A stretch of 5,460 nt of DNA. It comes from Fimbriimonadales bacterium. GTDB taxonomy: Bacteria; Armatimonadota; Fimbriimonadia; Fimbriimonadales; ATM1. The notes beneath the pieces are model-generated. The model was not told the DNA's origin and ran no database searches. It worked only from the letters and a program-made list of their open reading frames with translations. This document shows, in pieces, positions 1 through 5,348 of the stretch; within the stretch, counting starts at the first letter, position 1; each line of letters opens with the position of its first letter. Where the stretch lies: contig JAICGT010000101.1 of assembly GCA_025922995.1 (NCBI GenBank), positions 1 to 5,460 on the forward strand, given 5' to 3'. The position numbers and the translations under genes were made by a program.

Positions 1-969
1 GCGGCAGACAAAATGTTCTTCACGAAGAACGGCCTCGAGCAGGCAACGCACGAGGCGATTGGAAAGTACCACGCCTCACGATTTCCGGAGGGTGAGCTCG
101 TAGCGGACCTTACTTGCGGAATTGGCGCAGATACGATCGCTCTCGCACGGCGTGGGCAGACGATCGGTTTCGAGATCGATCAGGAAACTGCGTGGTGCGC
201 CCGAAAGAATGTTCGCAGCGAAGCGCAGATAAATCAGCAGGATTGTCTCGCCGCCGAGTGGGAGTTCGATTATGCATTTGCCGACCCTTCTCGCAGAGTG
301 GGATCGGCGCGGACGCTCGACGCTCGGGCTTTCTCGCCCAATCCGATGGCACTTGCCGGCCGGTTACGCGACCTAAAATTCGCGGGCATGAAACTGTCGC
401 CGATGCTGTCGGATGACACTCTCGCAGCGGTTTCTTCCGAGATCGAGTTTGTGTCGTTCGGAGGCGAGTGCCGCGAGGCCGTTGCATGGTTCGGAACCAA
501 GAACGGTGCAGTGTCGGCGCGAAAAGTCGAAACCGGAGCAGTTCTGCGTAGAGGCACGATTTTCGCCAAATCCGTCGACGCTCCGGCGGTGTATCTTTTA
601 GAAGCCGATCCGGCGGCAATACGCGCACACTGTTTAAGCACGCTTTGCGCCGATTACGGCGCCGTGCTCCTCGGAGACTCGAACGGCTACTTGACCGCAG
701 AGGAGCCTGCAAAATCGGAATGGCTGACGACTTATCGCGTTTTGGAGAGCGGCAGGTTCGACGAGAAGCGCATTCGCCGCTCTTTAACAAGATTGGGCGG
801 CGGCGCCCCGATCATCAAAGCGCGCGGCGTCCGCATCGACGTTGCGAAACTGGGCAAGTCTCTCTCGTCACCTGGATCGGCCGACGGAATTGTCGTGCTC
901 TACCCCGTCGGAAAGTCGGTTCGGTATTTAGTTGTCGAGGCTCTGAAGGGCGGTTTTAAGGCCGGTTAG
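1..969 (+). CDS. THUMP-like domain class I SAM-dependent methyltransferase (5' partial)
   Basis: Probable SAM-dependent methyltransferase of the THUMP-like family. RNA is the likely substrate by family inference, but it is not established. Residues are counted from the ATG at 13. A Rossmann motif I, DLTCGIGAD, lies at 32-40, followed by the acidic end of strand 2, GFEID, at 52-56. A motif IV-like ADPSRR lies at 90-95, close to the family's usual DPARR. The C-terminal THUMP-like part runs from about 240 to 300 and includes the basic IIKARGVRID at 267-276. The ATG at 13 is probably not the true start: bases 1-12 stay open (Ala-Ala-Asp-Lys), and relatives I recall carry about 80 residues before the FFTKNGLEQAT block, ending in a similar run. 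So the gene is cut by the window edge. The last 42 bp overlap the 3' end of the convergent sugar isomerase gene. Family call fairly sure; substrate unknown. Confidence 0.85.
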   Translation, partial: AADKMFFTKNGLEQATHEAIGKYHASRFPEGELVADLTCGIGADTIALARRGQTIGFEIDQETAWCARKNVRSEAQINQQDCLAAEWEFDYAFADPSRRVGSARTLDARAFSPNPMALAGRLRDLKFAGMKLSPMLSDDTLAAVSSEIEFVSFGGECREAVAWFGTKNGAVSARKVETGAVLRRGTIFAKSVDAPAVYLLEADPAAIRAHCLSTLCADYGAVLLGDSNGYLTAEEPAKSEWLTTYRVLESGRFDEKRIRRSLTRLGGGAPIIKARGVRIDVAKLGKSLSSPGSADGIVVLYPVGKSVRYLVVEALKGGFKAG

Positions 970-1668
970 CGACTTAGCCGCGCTCTCCATCGGAGAAAGG
1001 CGAGGCGTATCCATCTCGACGACGAGCGTCTTCGTGCCCGCTTTTTCTGCCGCCTTGAGAATCTGAACGAAGTCCAGAATTCCGTCGCCGAGTTCAATGT
1101 CTGCGCCGTCTGCGCCGAAGTCTTTGCAATGAATCGAAGGTAGCCTTCCGCTGAGCCGATTGATCCATTCGATGGGGTCTTGACCGGCATATTTCGCCCA
1201 AAAAACATCGAGTTGCAGATTCGCTGAGGGCGCGTTGTCTACGAGGGTCTGGTATCCGTCGAACTGGTCCCATTCAAAAGCGTGGTTGTGGTAGCCGAGG
1301 CCGATTCCCGCTTCTGCGAAAACCGGAACTGCGCTTTCGATCTTTTTTGCGGATTCGATCCACGCCTCTTTGCTGCCGCGCATGTGCTCAGGAATCGACG
1401 GGATCGTCGCTTGTGCGCATCCGATCGTGCGCAGTTCATCGATGATCGGAGCAGCGTCGTCGAAAATCGAGAGCGGTACGTGTGCGCCGGACGCTTTGAT
1501 CCCTGCCCAGTCGAGAGTCCGCGCGACCTCGGCAGCGGAATGCCCGCCAAAACCTGCGAACTCAACGAAGCCGTATCCTAAGTCTGCAACACGATTGATG
1601 CCGCCGAGAAAGTCGGCGGCGAGCGCATCTCGAACCGTATAAAGCTGAAGTGAAATATCGAAACTCAT
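928..1668 (-). CDS. Sugar phosphate isomerase/epimerase, xylose isomerase-like TIM barrel
   Basis: Predicted cytoplasmic TIM-barrel enzyme of the AP_endonuc_2/xylose isomerase-like superfamily, which isomerises or epimerises sugars using a divalent metal. It opens with LQLYTVRD at residues 8-15, the typical strand 1 of this group. Glu36 in FVEFAGF, YHNHAFEW at 126-133, Asp154 in QLDVFW, His180 in IHCKDF and Glu218 in VVEMD sit where metal and substrate ligands are expected, so the active site looks intact. GDGILDF at 194-200 is the usual loop after strand 7. At 246 residues it is a complete but short member. It is the last gene of the pyrD operon; its ATG overlaps the upstream stop as TAATG, and the region ahead has only a distant GGGA, so translation is probably coupled. 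The exact substrate cannot be read from the sequence, and relatives are often annotated only at superfamily level. Confidence 0.9.
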   Translation of the reverse strand: MSFDISLQLYTVRDALAADFLGGINRVADLGYGFVEFAGFGGHSAAEVARTLDWAGIKASGAHVPLSIFDDAAPIIDELRTIGCAQATIPSIPEHMRGSKEAWIESAKKIESAVPVFAEAGIGLGYHNHAFEWDQFDGYQTLVDNAPSANLQLDVFWAKYAGQDPIEWINRLSGRLPSIHCKDFGADGADIELGDGILDFVQILKAAEKAGTKTLVVEMDTPRLSPMESAAKSLTGLKTALQSLDN

Positions 1669-2114
1669 TAGCGTGGTAATCCCGGGAAAAACGTCCTGGA
1701 AAGCGACCTCATATCAACCATCCACTTACCGTCTATTCGAACAAGTGGCAAGTTGGCCTGGTCGTTCTCGTGGTGCTCGGGTCCACGAAACTCGGTGATT
1801 GTGACCCGCACGACCGCTCGATCCGTCCCGTCCTTTTCTGTGGTTCCGAATTTCCAGCCGAACACATAATTGCGTGCAGAATTCTCGAAAGTGTGCCGCC
1901 ATTGGGATTTTATGTCCGATTCCGGATCGGGCAAGTAAGTCATTTCCGTTAACTTGTCTACATCGCCGGTTCCAAGAGCAGTCATAAACTCCTTCGCGGC
2001 ATTCTCGGGTGATTGCCCTAGCAGGAACAGGACGACTGGAATCACGATTACCCCGAGCAAGCCTATTGCAATGATCGGATTAAATCGGAACCCTCCGGCA
2101 GATCGTTTTTTCAT
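1668..2114 (-). CDS. Small membrane-anchored protein with NTF2-like domain (paralog B of tandem pair)
   Basis: I do not recognise a named gene. The 148-residue product has a basic N-terminus (MKKR), a single hydrophobic helix at about 12-33 (NPIIAIGLLGVIVIPVVLFL) and a soluble domain. The positive start and lack of a lipobox or clear signal peptidase site suggest an N-in membrane anchor with the domain outside. The domain begins SPENAAKEFMTALGTGDVDK at 35-54, a helix common in NTF2/SnoaL-like folds, and ends with a strand, IDGKWMVDM, at 127-135. Both blocks recur at the same spacing from the ends in the neighbour encoded just upstream, so the two look like diverged duplicates. The start lies 4 nt after the neighbour's stop, with only an A-rich GAAA ahead, so it probably depends on coupled translation. 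No catalytic residues are evident. The domain could be a ligand-binding or protein-protein module; the function is unknown. Confidence 0.8.
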   Translation of the reverse strand: MKKRSAGGFRFNPIIAIGLLGVIVIPVVLFLLGQSPENAAKEFMTALGTGDVDKLTEMTYLPDPESDIKSQWRHTFENSARNYVFGWKFGTTEKDGTDRAVVRVTITEFRGPEHHENDQANLPLVRIDGKWMVDMRSLSRTFFPGLPR

Positions 2115-2118
2115 TTTC

Positions 2119-2526
2119 TTATTTCATGAATGCGGGGCCGGGCCGCACCGACTGGTTGGCATCGACAATCCATTGCCGATTGATGCGACGTACCGAGACG
2201 ACCCACGGAAGCTCTTGGCGGTTGGGAAAGCGTAGCAAAACGCCGACGCGAGCTCGATAAGATATTTGGTTCACGTCCACAACTTGATACGTAGCGCCAG
2301 CCCGCAGGGCTTGATCGACCAGGTTGGCGACATAGACTTTCTCGTTCGCGCTACCGTACATGAGGGCATCGACGGCCTCCCAATTTCGGCTGCCCACGGC
2401 CATCATGAATCGGTGCACCGTGCCTTCCGGGCCTCGCAATTGACTCTTGGCGAACACGGTTATGGTCAGCCCGGCGAGCGCTGCGGAAGCAACAGCCGCT
2501 GAAATCGTTAAGCCCTTCGACGCCAT
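2119..2526 (-). CDS. Small membrane-anchored/exported NTF2-like protein (paralog A of tandem pair)
   Basis: Unrecognised 135-residue protein. A hydrophobic, Ala-rich N-terminal segment at about 7-26 looks like a signal anchor or a cleavable signal peptide, with an AxA-like small-residue context before Lys27. The rest is a compact alpha+beta domain starting GPEGTVHRFMMAVGSRNWEA at 32-51 and closing with RRINRQWIVDAN at 113-124. This mirrors the downstream paralog (FM at 40-41 here, 43-44 there; W-[IM]-VD at 119-122 here, 131-134 there). The arrangement fits an NTF2-like fold outside the cytoplasm, but I infer this from pattern rather than a definite family match. It lies 15 nt after the pyrD stop. 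No good Shine-Dalgarno precedes the ATG, which again suggests coupling to pyrD translation. Its biochemical role is unknown. Confidence 0.78.
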   Translation of the reverse strand: MASKGLTISAAVASAALAGLTITVFAKSQLRGPEGTVHRFMMAVGSRNWEAVDALMYGSANEKVYVANLVDQALRAGATYQVVDVNQISYRARVGVLLRFPNRQELPWVVSVRRINRQWIVDANQSVRPGPAFMK

Positions 2527-2541
2527 CTCATGAAAGGATAC

Positions 2542-3477
2542 CTACCGAAAGGCTGCTGACTCTTCCACAATCAGTCGAACGGCCTCGGGCCCTCGATAAA
2601 CGAAGCTCGTGTAAATTTGGCATGCGGTCGCTCCGGCTTCCATTCTCTCTACCAGGTCTTGTCCGGTAGAGATGCCGCCTACGGCGATTAGCTCAGTTCC
2701 GACGCCCGCGCTTTGTCGCAGGAGTCGGCAGACTTCGAGCGCCCGCTCTCGAAGGGGCCTTCCGGACAAGCCACCGGCCCCGTTAGAATCGATTCCTGTG
2801 CGGGAAATAGTGGTATTGGTGGCGATGAGGCCGACGCCGGCAGTTGTTGCGAACTGAGCAATTTCCACGAGTTCGTCATCGGCCTGGTCGGGGCTGACCT
2901 TTACAAAAACCGGCCGGTCCACGCCGACGGTGCGAACCGCGTCGACTATTCGAGCGAGCTCATCTCTGGATTGCAGGGCGCGAAGACCGGGCGTGTTCGG
3001 GCTGCTGACATTGATCGCAAAGTACTGCCCGTAGTGCTTCAACATTCGAGCCGCGTCTCTGTAGTCCATCCACGCGTCTTCGTTGCTGGTCCATTTGTTC
3101 TTGCCGATGTTTATGCCGTAGGGCATCGGCACGTCGGTGCGCTCGAGGTTGCGCGCCACCGCCCGCGCTCCTTGGCTGTTGAAGCCGAGTCGGTTGATGA
3201 TTGCCTCATGCTCCGGCAACCTAAACATGCGCGGTCTTTCATTGCCGGGCTGTGGCTGCGGCGTTACAGTGCCGACTTCAACGAACGCGAAGCCGAGGCC
3301 GTAGAGCCCTTCGAGCGCGACGCCGTCCTTATCGAAGCCTGCTGCCAGGCCGACGGGATGGGGAAGCGAAGTTCCGAATGCCGCGCAATCTAAGCTCGGC
3401 AGATCAGCCAAGCGTGCAGAGACAAAGCCTCCGGCGATGAGCCGCAAGCCGAGATCGTGCGCCTTCTCTGCATCCAT
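2542..3477 (-). CDS. pyrD: Dihydroorotate dehydrogenase (quinone), class 2
   Basis: Oxidises dihydroorotate to orotate with FMN, passing electrons to membrane quinone; this is the fourth step of de novo pyrimidine synthesis. Seen from the ATG at 3477: AAGFDKDG (Lys50, FMN phosphate/ring contact), EVGTVTPQPQPGN at 67-79, RLGFNSQG at 96-103, GINIGKNK at 121-128, and the substrate loop NVSSPNTPGLR at 156-166. Ser159 is the catalytic base that marks class 2 (class 1 uses Cys). Then come VKVSPD (Lys193), ATNTT at 219-223, GGLSGRPL at 235-242 and AVGGIS at 265-270. All key residues are present. The N-terminus is short if it begins here: homology to the membrane-associating helix continues upstream without an ATG, GTG or TTG (see the entry at 3478-3513). 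It is the first gene of a four-gene operon and divergent from aspS. Confidence 0.96.
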   Translation of the reverse strand: MDAEKAHDLGLRLIAGGFVSARLADLPSLDCAAFGTSLPHPVGLAAGFDKDGVALEGLYGLGFAFVEVGTVTPQPQPGNERPRMFRLPEHEAIINRLGFNSQGARAVARNLERTDVPMPYGINIGKNKWTSNEDAWMDYRDAARMLKHYGQYFAINVSSPNTPGLRALQSRDELARIVDAVRTVGVDRPVFVKVSPDQADDELVEIAQFATTAGVGLIATNTTISRTGIDSNGAGGLSGRPLRERALEVCRLLRQSAGVGTELIAVGGISTGQDLVERMEAGATACQIYTSFVYRGPEAVRLIVEESAAFR

Positions 3478-3513
3478 TGAAAAGGCTGCCTTACGAAGCC
3501 ATCCGTATCCTAT
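3478..3513 (-). other. pyrD: Probable N-terminal extension of pyrD, with ATA as candidate start codon
   Basis: Reading upstream of the pyrD ATG in the same frame gives IGYGWLRKAAFS before MDAEKAHDL. This lines up residue for residue with the E. coli PyrD start as I recall it (MYYPFVRKALFQLDPERAH): Tyr3, Arg7-Lys8-Ala9, Phe11, Asp14, Glu16 and Ala18-His19 coincide, and the ATA codon falls on Met1. The frame stays open beyond 3540, but no ATG, GTG or TTG occurs there; the nearest other near-cognate is ATT at 3540-3538. A GGGGTAGG stretch (- strand, 3530-3523) ends 9 nt before the ATA and could serve as a ribosome binding site. Alternatives are initiation at the ATG at 3477 (AAGG 11 nt ahead), or an assembly or real G-to-A change in an ATG. 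Confidence 0.55.
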
Positions 3514-3523
3514 GTCGGCTAAC

Positions 3524-3537
3524 CTACCCCAAGGTAG
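3524..3537. repeat. Short inverted repeat CTACC-CCAA-GGTAG in the divergent spacer
   Basis: Perfect 5-bp arms with a 4-nt loop sit between pyrD and aspS. The repeat overlaps both -10-like hexamers and the expected pyrD transcription start. It could be an operator half-site pair or a small hairpin at the 5' end of the pyrD message. It is too short to exclude chance. Confidence 0.3.
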
Positions 3538-3540
3538 AAT
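3535..3540 (+). promoter_or_regulatory. Candidate -10 element for aspS, overlapping the pyrD -10 on the other strand
   Basis: TAGAAT matches TATAAT at 5 of 6 positions and lies 11 nt before the aspS ATG. No good -35 is found 16-18 bp upstream. A start near 3547 would leave about 5 nt of leader, so aspS would be nearly leaderless, which fits the lack of a Shine-Dalgarno (the bases before the ATG are pyrimidine-rich). The hexamer shares five bases with the - strand TATTCT, as in known bidirectional promoters. Confidence 0.35.
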
Positions 3541-3565
3541 ATCGCCCTTCCATGATCTATGCCAA
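3536..3565 (-). promoter_or_regulatory. Candidate sigma70-type promoter for the pyrD operon
   Basis: On the - strand, TTGGCA (3565-3560, 5 of 6 matches to TTGACA) and TATTCT (3541-3536, 4 of 6 to TATAAT) are separated by 18 bp. Transcription would begin near 3529, giving a leader of about 16 nt to the ATA codon at 3513 or about 52 nt to the ATG at 3477. The -35 lies inside the aspS coding region. It is an eye-made match in an organism whose consensus is unknown. Confidence 0.4.
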
Positions 3566-5348
3566 GCGCACCCATTTTTGCGGAGAATTGAGGTCTGAGC
3601 ACGTCGACTCTCGGGTAACGGTAAACGGCTGGGTCAATCGAATTCGCGATTTAGGAGGGCTGTATTTCTTAGACCTGCGAGACCGGACAGGGCTCATTCA
3701 ACTGTACTTCGATGTGGAGGCTTTCCCCGAACTGAAGTCATTTAGGAACGAGTTTGTGATTTCAGCGAGCGGCGAGGTCCGGATGCGTGAGGAAGGAACA
3801 AAGAATCCCAATATGGCAACCGGAGACGTGGAAATAGTCGTCGACCGGGTCGAAGTGCTTAATGAGTCTGCCGTTCTACCGTTCCCGGTTTCCGATGAAG
3901 AACAAATGCGCGGCGTGAGCGAAGAGTTGCGGGTTAAGCACAGATACTTGGACTTGCGCAGGCCGAGCATGCAGAAGAAACTTCGTTTGCGCGCAGAGTG
4001 TGTTCGCCTTATTCGTGAGTATTTAGACAAGCGAGGCTTTGTAGAAATCGAAACGCCTATTTTTACAAAAACCACTCCCGAGGGCGCGCGCGATTACTTG
4101 GTGCCGTATCGATTGGAGCCGGGCAAATTCTATGCGCTTCCTCAGAGCCCTCAGCAATACAAACAGTTGCTCATGGTCGGTGGAATGGAGCGTTATTATC
4201 AGATCGCGAAGTGCTTCCGGGACGAGGCACAGCGCGCGGATCGGCAGCCTGAATTTACGCAACTCGACTTGGAGATGAGCTTCGTTCACCAGGAAGACGT
4301 CCTCGAACTCACCGAAGGGCTCACGCGCAGCCTTTGCAATTCTGTAATCGATTCTTTTGCCCTCGATCTCGACCCTGTCGGGGAGTTTCCGAGACTGACC
4401 TATGACGAGGCAATGCGACGATACGGTACTGACAAGCCGGATATGCGCTTCGGGTTGGAACTGTTTGAAGTCAGCGATTTGGTGGCGAAATCGGAGTTCG
4501 GTGTTTTTAGCGGCGCAATCGAAGAAGGCGGTGTTGTCAAAGGAATTTGCTACCCGGAAGGCGCAGAATTGTCGCGCAAGCAAGTGGGAGAACTCGAGGA
4601 CTTCGCGAAAAGTTTCGGTGCCAAGGGATTGGCGCAGTTACCCATTAAAGAAGGTTACGGAGGAATTGCAAAGTTTCTCGATGAGAAGACAATTTCATCG
4701 ATTCGAGAAGTTTCATCGGCTAAAGACGGCGACTTGCTACTTTTTGTCGCAGATTCCAATGAAACGGCATGCAACGTCTTATCGCGGCTGCGAAACGAAA
4801 TAGGCGAGCGCGCGGGATTGGCAGACCCGCGTAAGCTCGTATTTTGCTGGGTGTTGGATTTTCCGCTCGTTTTCTGGGACGAAGACGAAGGGCGGTGGGA
4901 CGCCGCCCACCACCCTTTTACCGGGCCGAAAGCGGAAGATATTCAGTTCTTGGAATCCGACCCCGGCCGCGTCCGTGCCGATTGTTACGACATTGTTTGC
5001 AACGGTGTGGAGTGGGCCAGTGGAAGCATTAGGATTCATCGGCCCGAGATTCAGTCCCGCGTATTCTCGTTGTTGGGCATCGACGAAAAAACGCAGAATG
5101 AGCGCTTCGGCCACATTCTCGACGCCTTCAAGCTTGGAGCGCCACCGCATGGCGGCATCGCTCCTGGGGTCGACCGCCTGGTGATGCTCTTGCTCGGCGA
5201 AGAGAACATTCGCGAAGTCATGGCGTTTCCGAAAGTCGGGGGCGGTTACGACCCGATGATGGACTCGCCGAGCGCCATCGAAGAGGAGCAGTGGAAAGAA
5301 ATGGGCTTGCAATTGCGCGAGAAGTCAGACAAGAAGATTATCGATTAA
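3552..5348 (+). CDS. aspS: Aspartate--tRNA ligase (AspRS), bacterial type
   Basis: Charges tRNA-Asp with aspartate using ATP in the cytoplasm; a class IIb homodimer. Full length at 598 residues. The N-terminal OB-fold anticodon-binding domain (about 1-110) holds RTHFCGEL and GWVNRIRDLGGLYFLDLRDR. The catalytic core follows, with motif 1 ending FVEIETP at 163-169, EGARDYLVP at 177-185, ALPQSPQ at 195-201 and motif 2 FRDEAQRADRQPEFTQLDLE at 222-241. The bacterial GAD insertion spans roughly 300-430. HHPFTGPK at 453-460, SGSIRIH at 490-496 and motif 3 GIAPGVDRLVMLL at 535-547 (Arg542) complete it. The start at 3552 fits the family N-terminus; 25 further in-frame codons upstream to 3477 are antisense to pyrD and have no AspRS homology. 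Oddities: Ala-Gln at 226-227 where Asp-Leu is near-invariant, and Leu34 with Gly82 as specificity determinants. Its 3' end overlaps the panC tail by 24 bp. Confidence 0.97.
   Translation: MIYAKRTHFCGELRSEHVDSRVTVNGWVNRIRDLGGLYFLDLRDRTGLIQLYFDVEAFPELKSFRNEFVISASGEVRMREEGTKNPNMATGDVEIVVDRVEVLNESAVLPFPVSDEEQMRGVSEELRVKHRYLDLRRPSMQKKLRLRAECVRLIREYLDKRGFVEIETPIFTKTTPEGARDYLVPYRLEPGKFYALPQSPQQYKQLLMVGGMERYYQIAKCFRDEAQRADRQPEFTQLDLEMSFVHQEDVLELTEGLTRSLCNSVIDSFALDLDPVGEFPRLTYDEAMRRYGTDKPDMRFGLELFEVSDLVAKSEFGVFSGAIEEGGVVKGICYPEGAELSRKQVGELEDFAKSFGAKGLAQLPIKEGYGGIAKFLDEKTISSIREVSSAKDGDLLLFVADSNETACNVLSRLRNEIGERAGLADPRKLVFCWVLDFPLVFWDEDEGRWDAAHHPFTGPKAEDIQFLESDPGRVRADCYDIVCNGVEWASGSIRIHRPEIQSRVFSLLGIDEKTQNERFGHILDAFKLGAPPHGGIAPGVDRLVMLLLGEENIREVMAFPKVGGGYDPMMDSPSAIEEEQWKEMGLQLREKSDKKIID

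Noticed and set aside
110..790. Long - strand open frame (226 codons) opposite the methyltransferase gene
   Set aside because: Arg/Ser-rich, low-complexity translation with no recognisable motif; a shadow of the + strand gene.
920..980. Rho-independent terminator between the convergent genes
   Set aside because: No GC-rich hairpin followed by a T-run is visible; the two genes overlap and leave no spacer.
2529..2531. Alternative - strand ATG just ahead of the paralog A start, with an AGG 9 nt upstream
   Set aside because: It is in another frame and meets a stop within eight codons, so it cannot start the conserved protein.
2713..3393. Long + strand open frame (226 codons) opposite pyrD
   Set aside because: The - strand encodes an unmistakable PyrD with all catalytic motifs; the + frame shows no domain.
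3477..3482. TTGAAA as a -35 element for aspS
   Set aside because: A good hexamer, but no -10 lies at 16-18 bp; the TATCCT at 3506 is 23 bp away and the TAGAAT at 3535 is over 50 bp away.
3477..3551. 25-codon upstream extension of aspS to the ATG at 3477
   Set aside because: The extra residues show no AspRS homology and are antisense to the conserved pyrD N-terminus; the family start matches the ATG at 3552.
4023..5312. Two - strand open frames of 186 and 177 codons opposite aspS
   Set aside because: They lie wholly inside AspRS core motifs on the other strand and have no protein-like features of their own.
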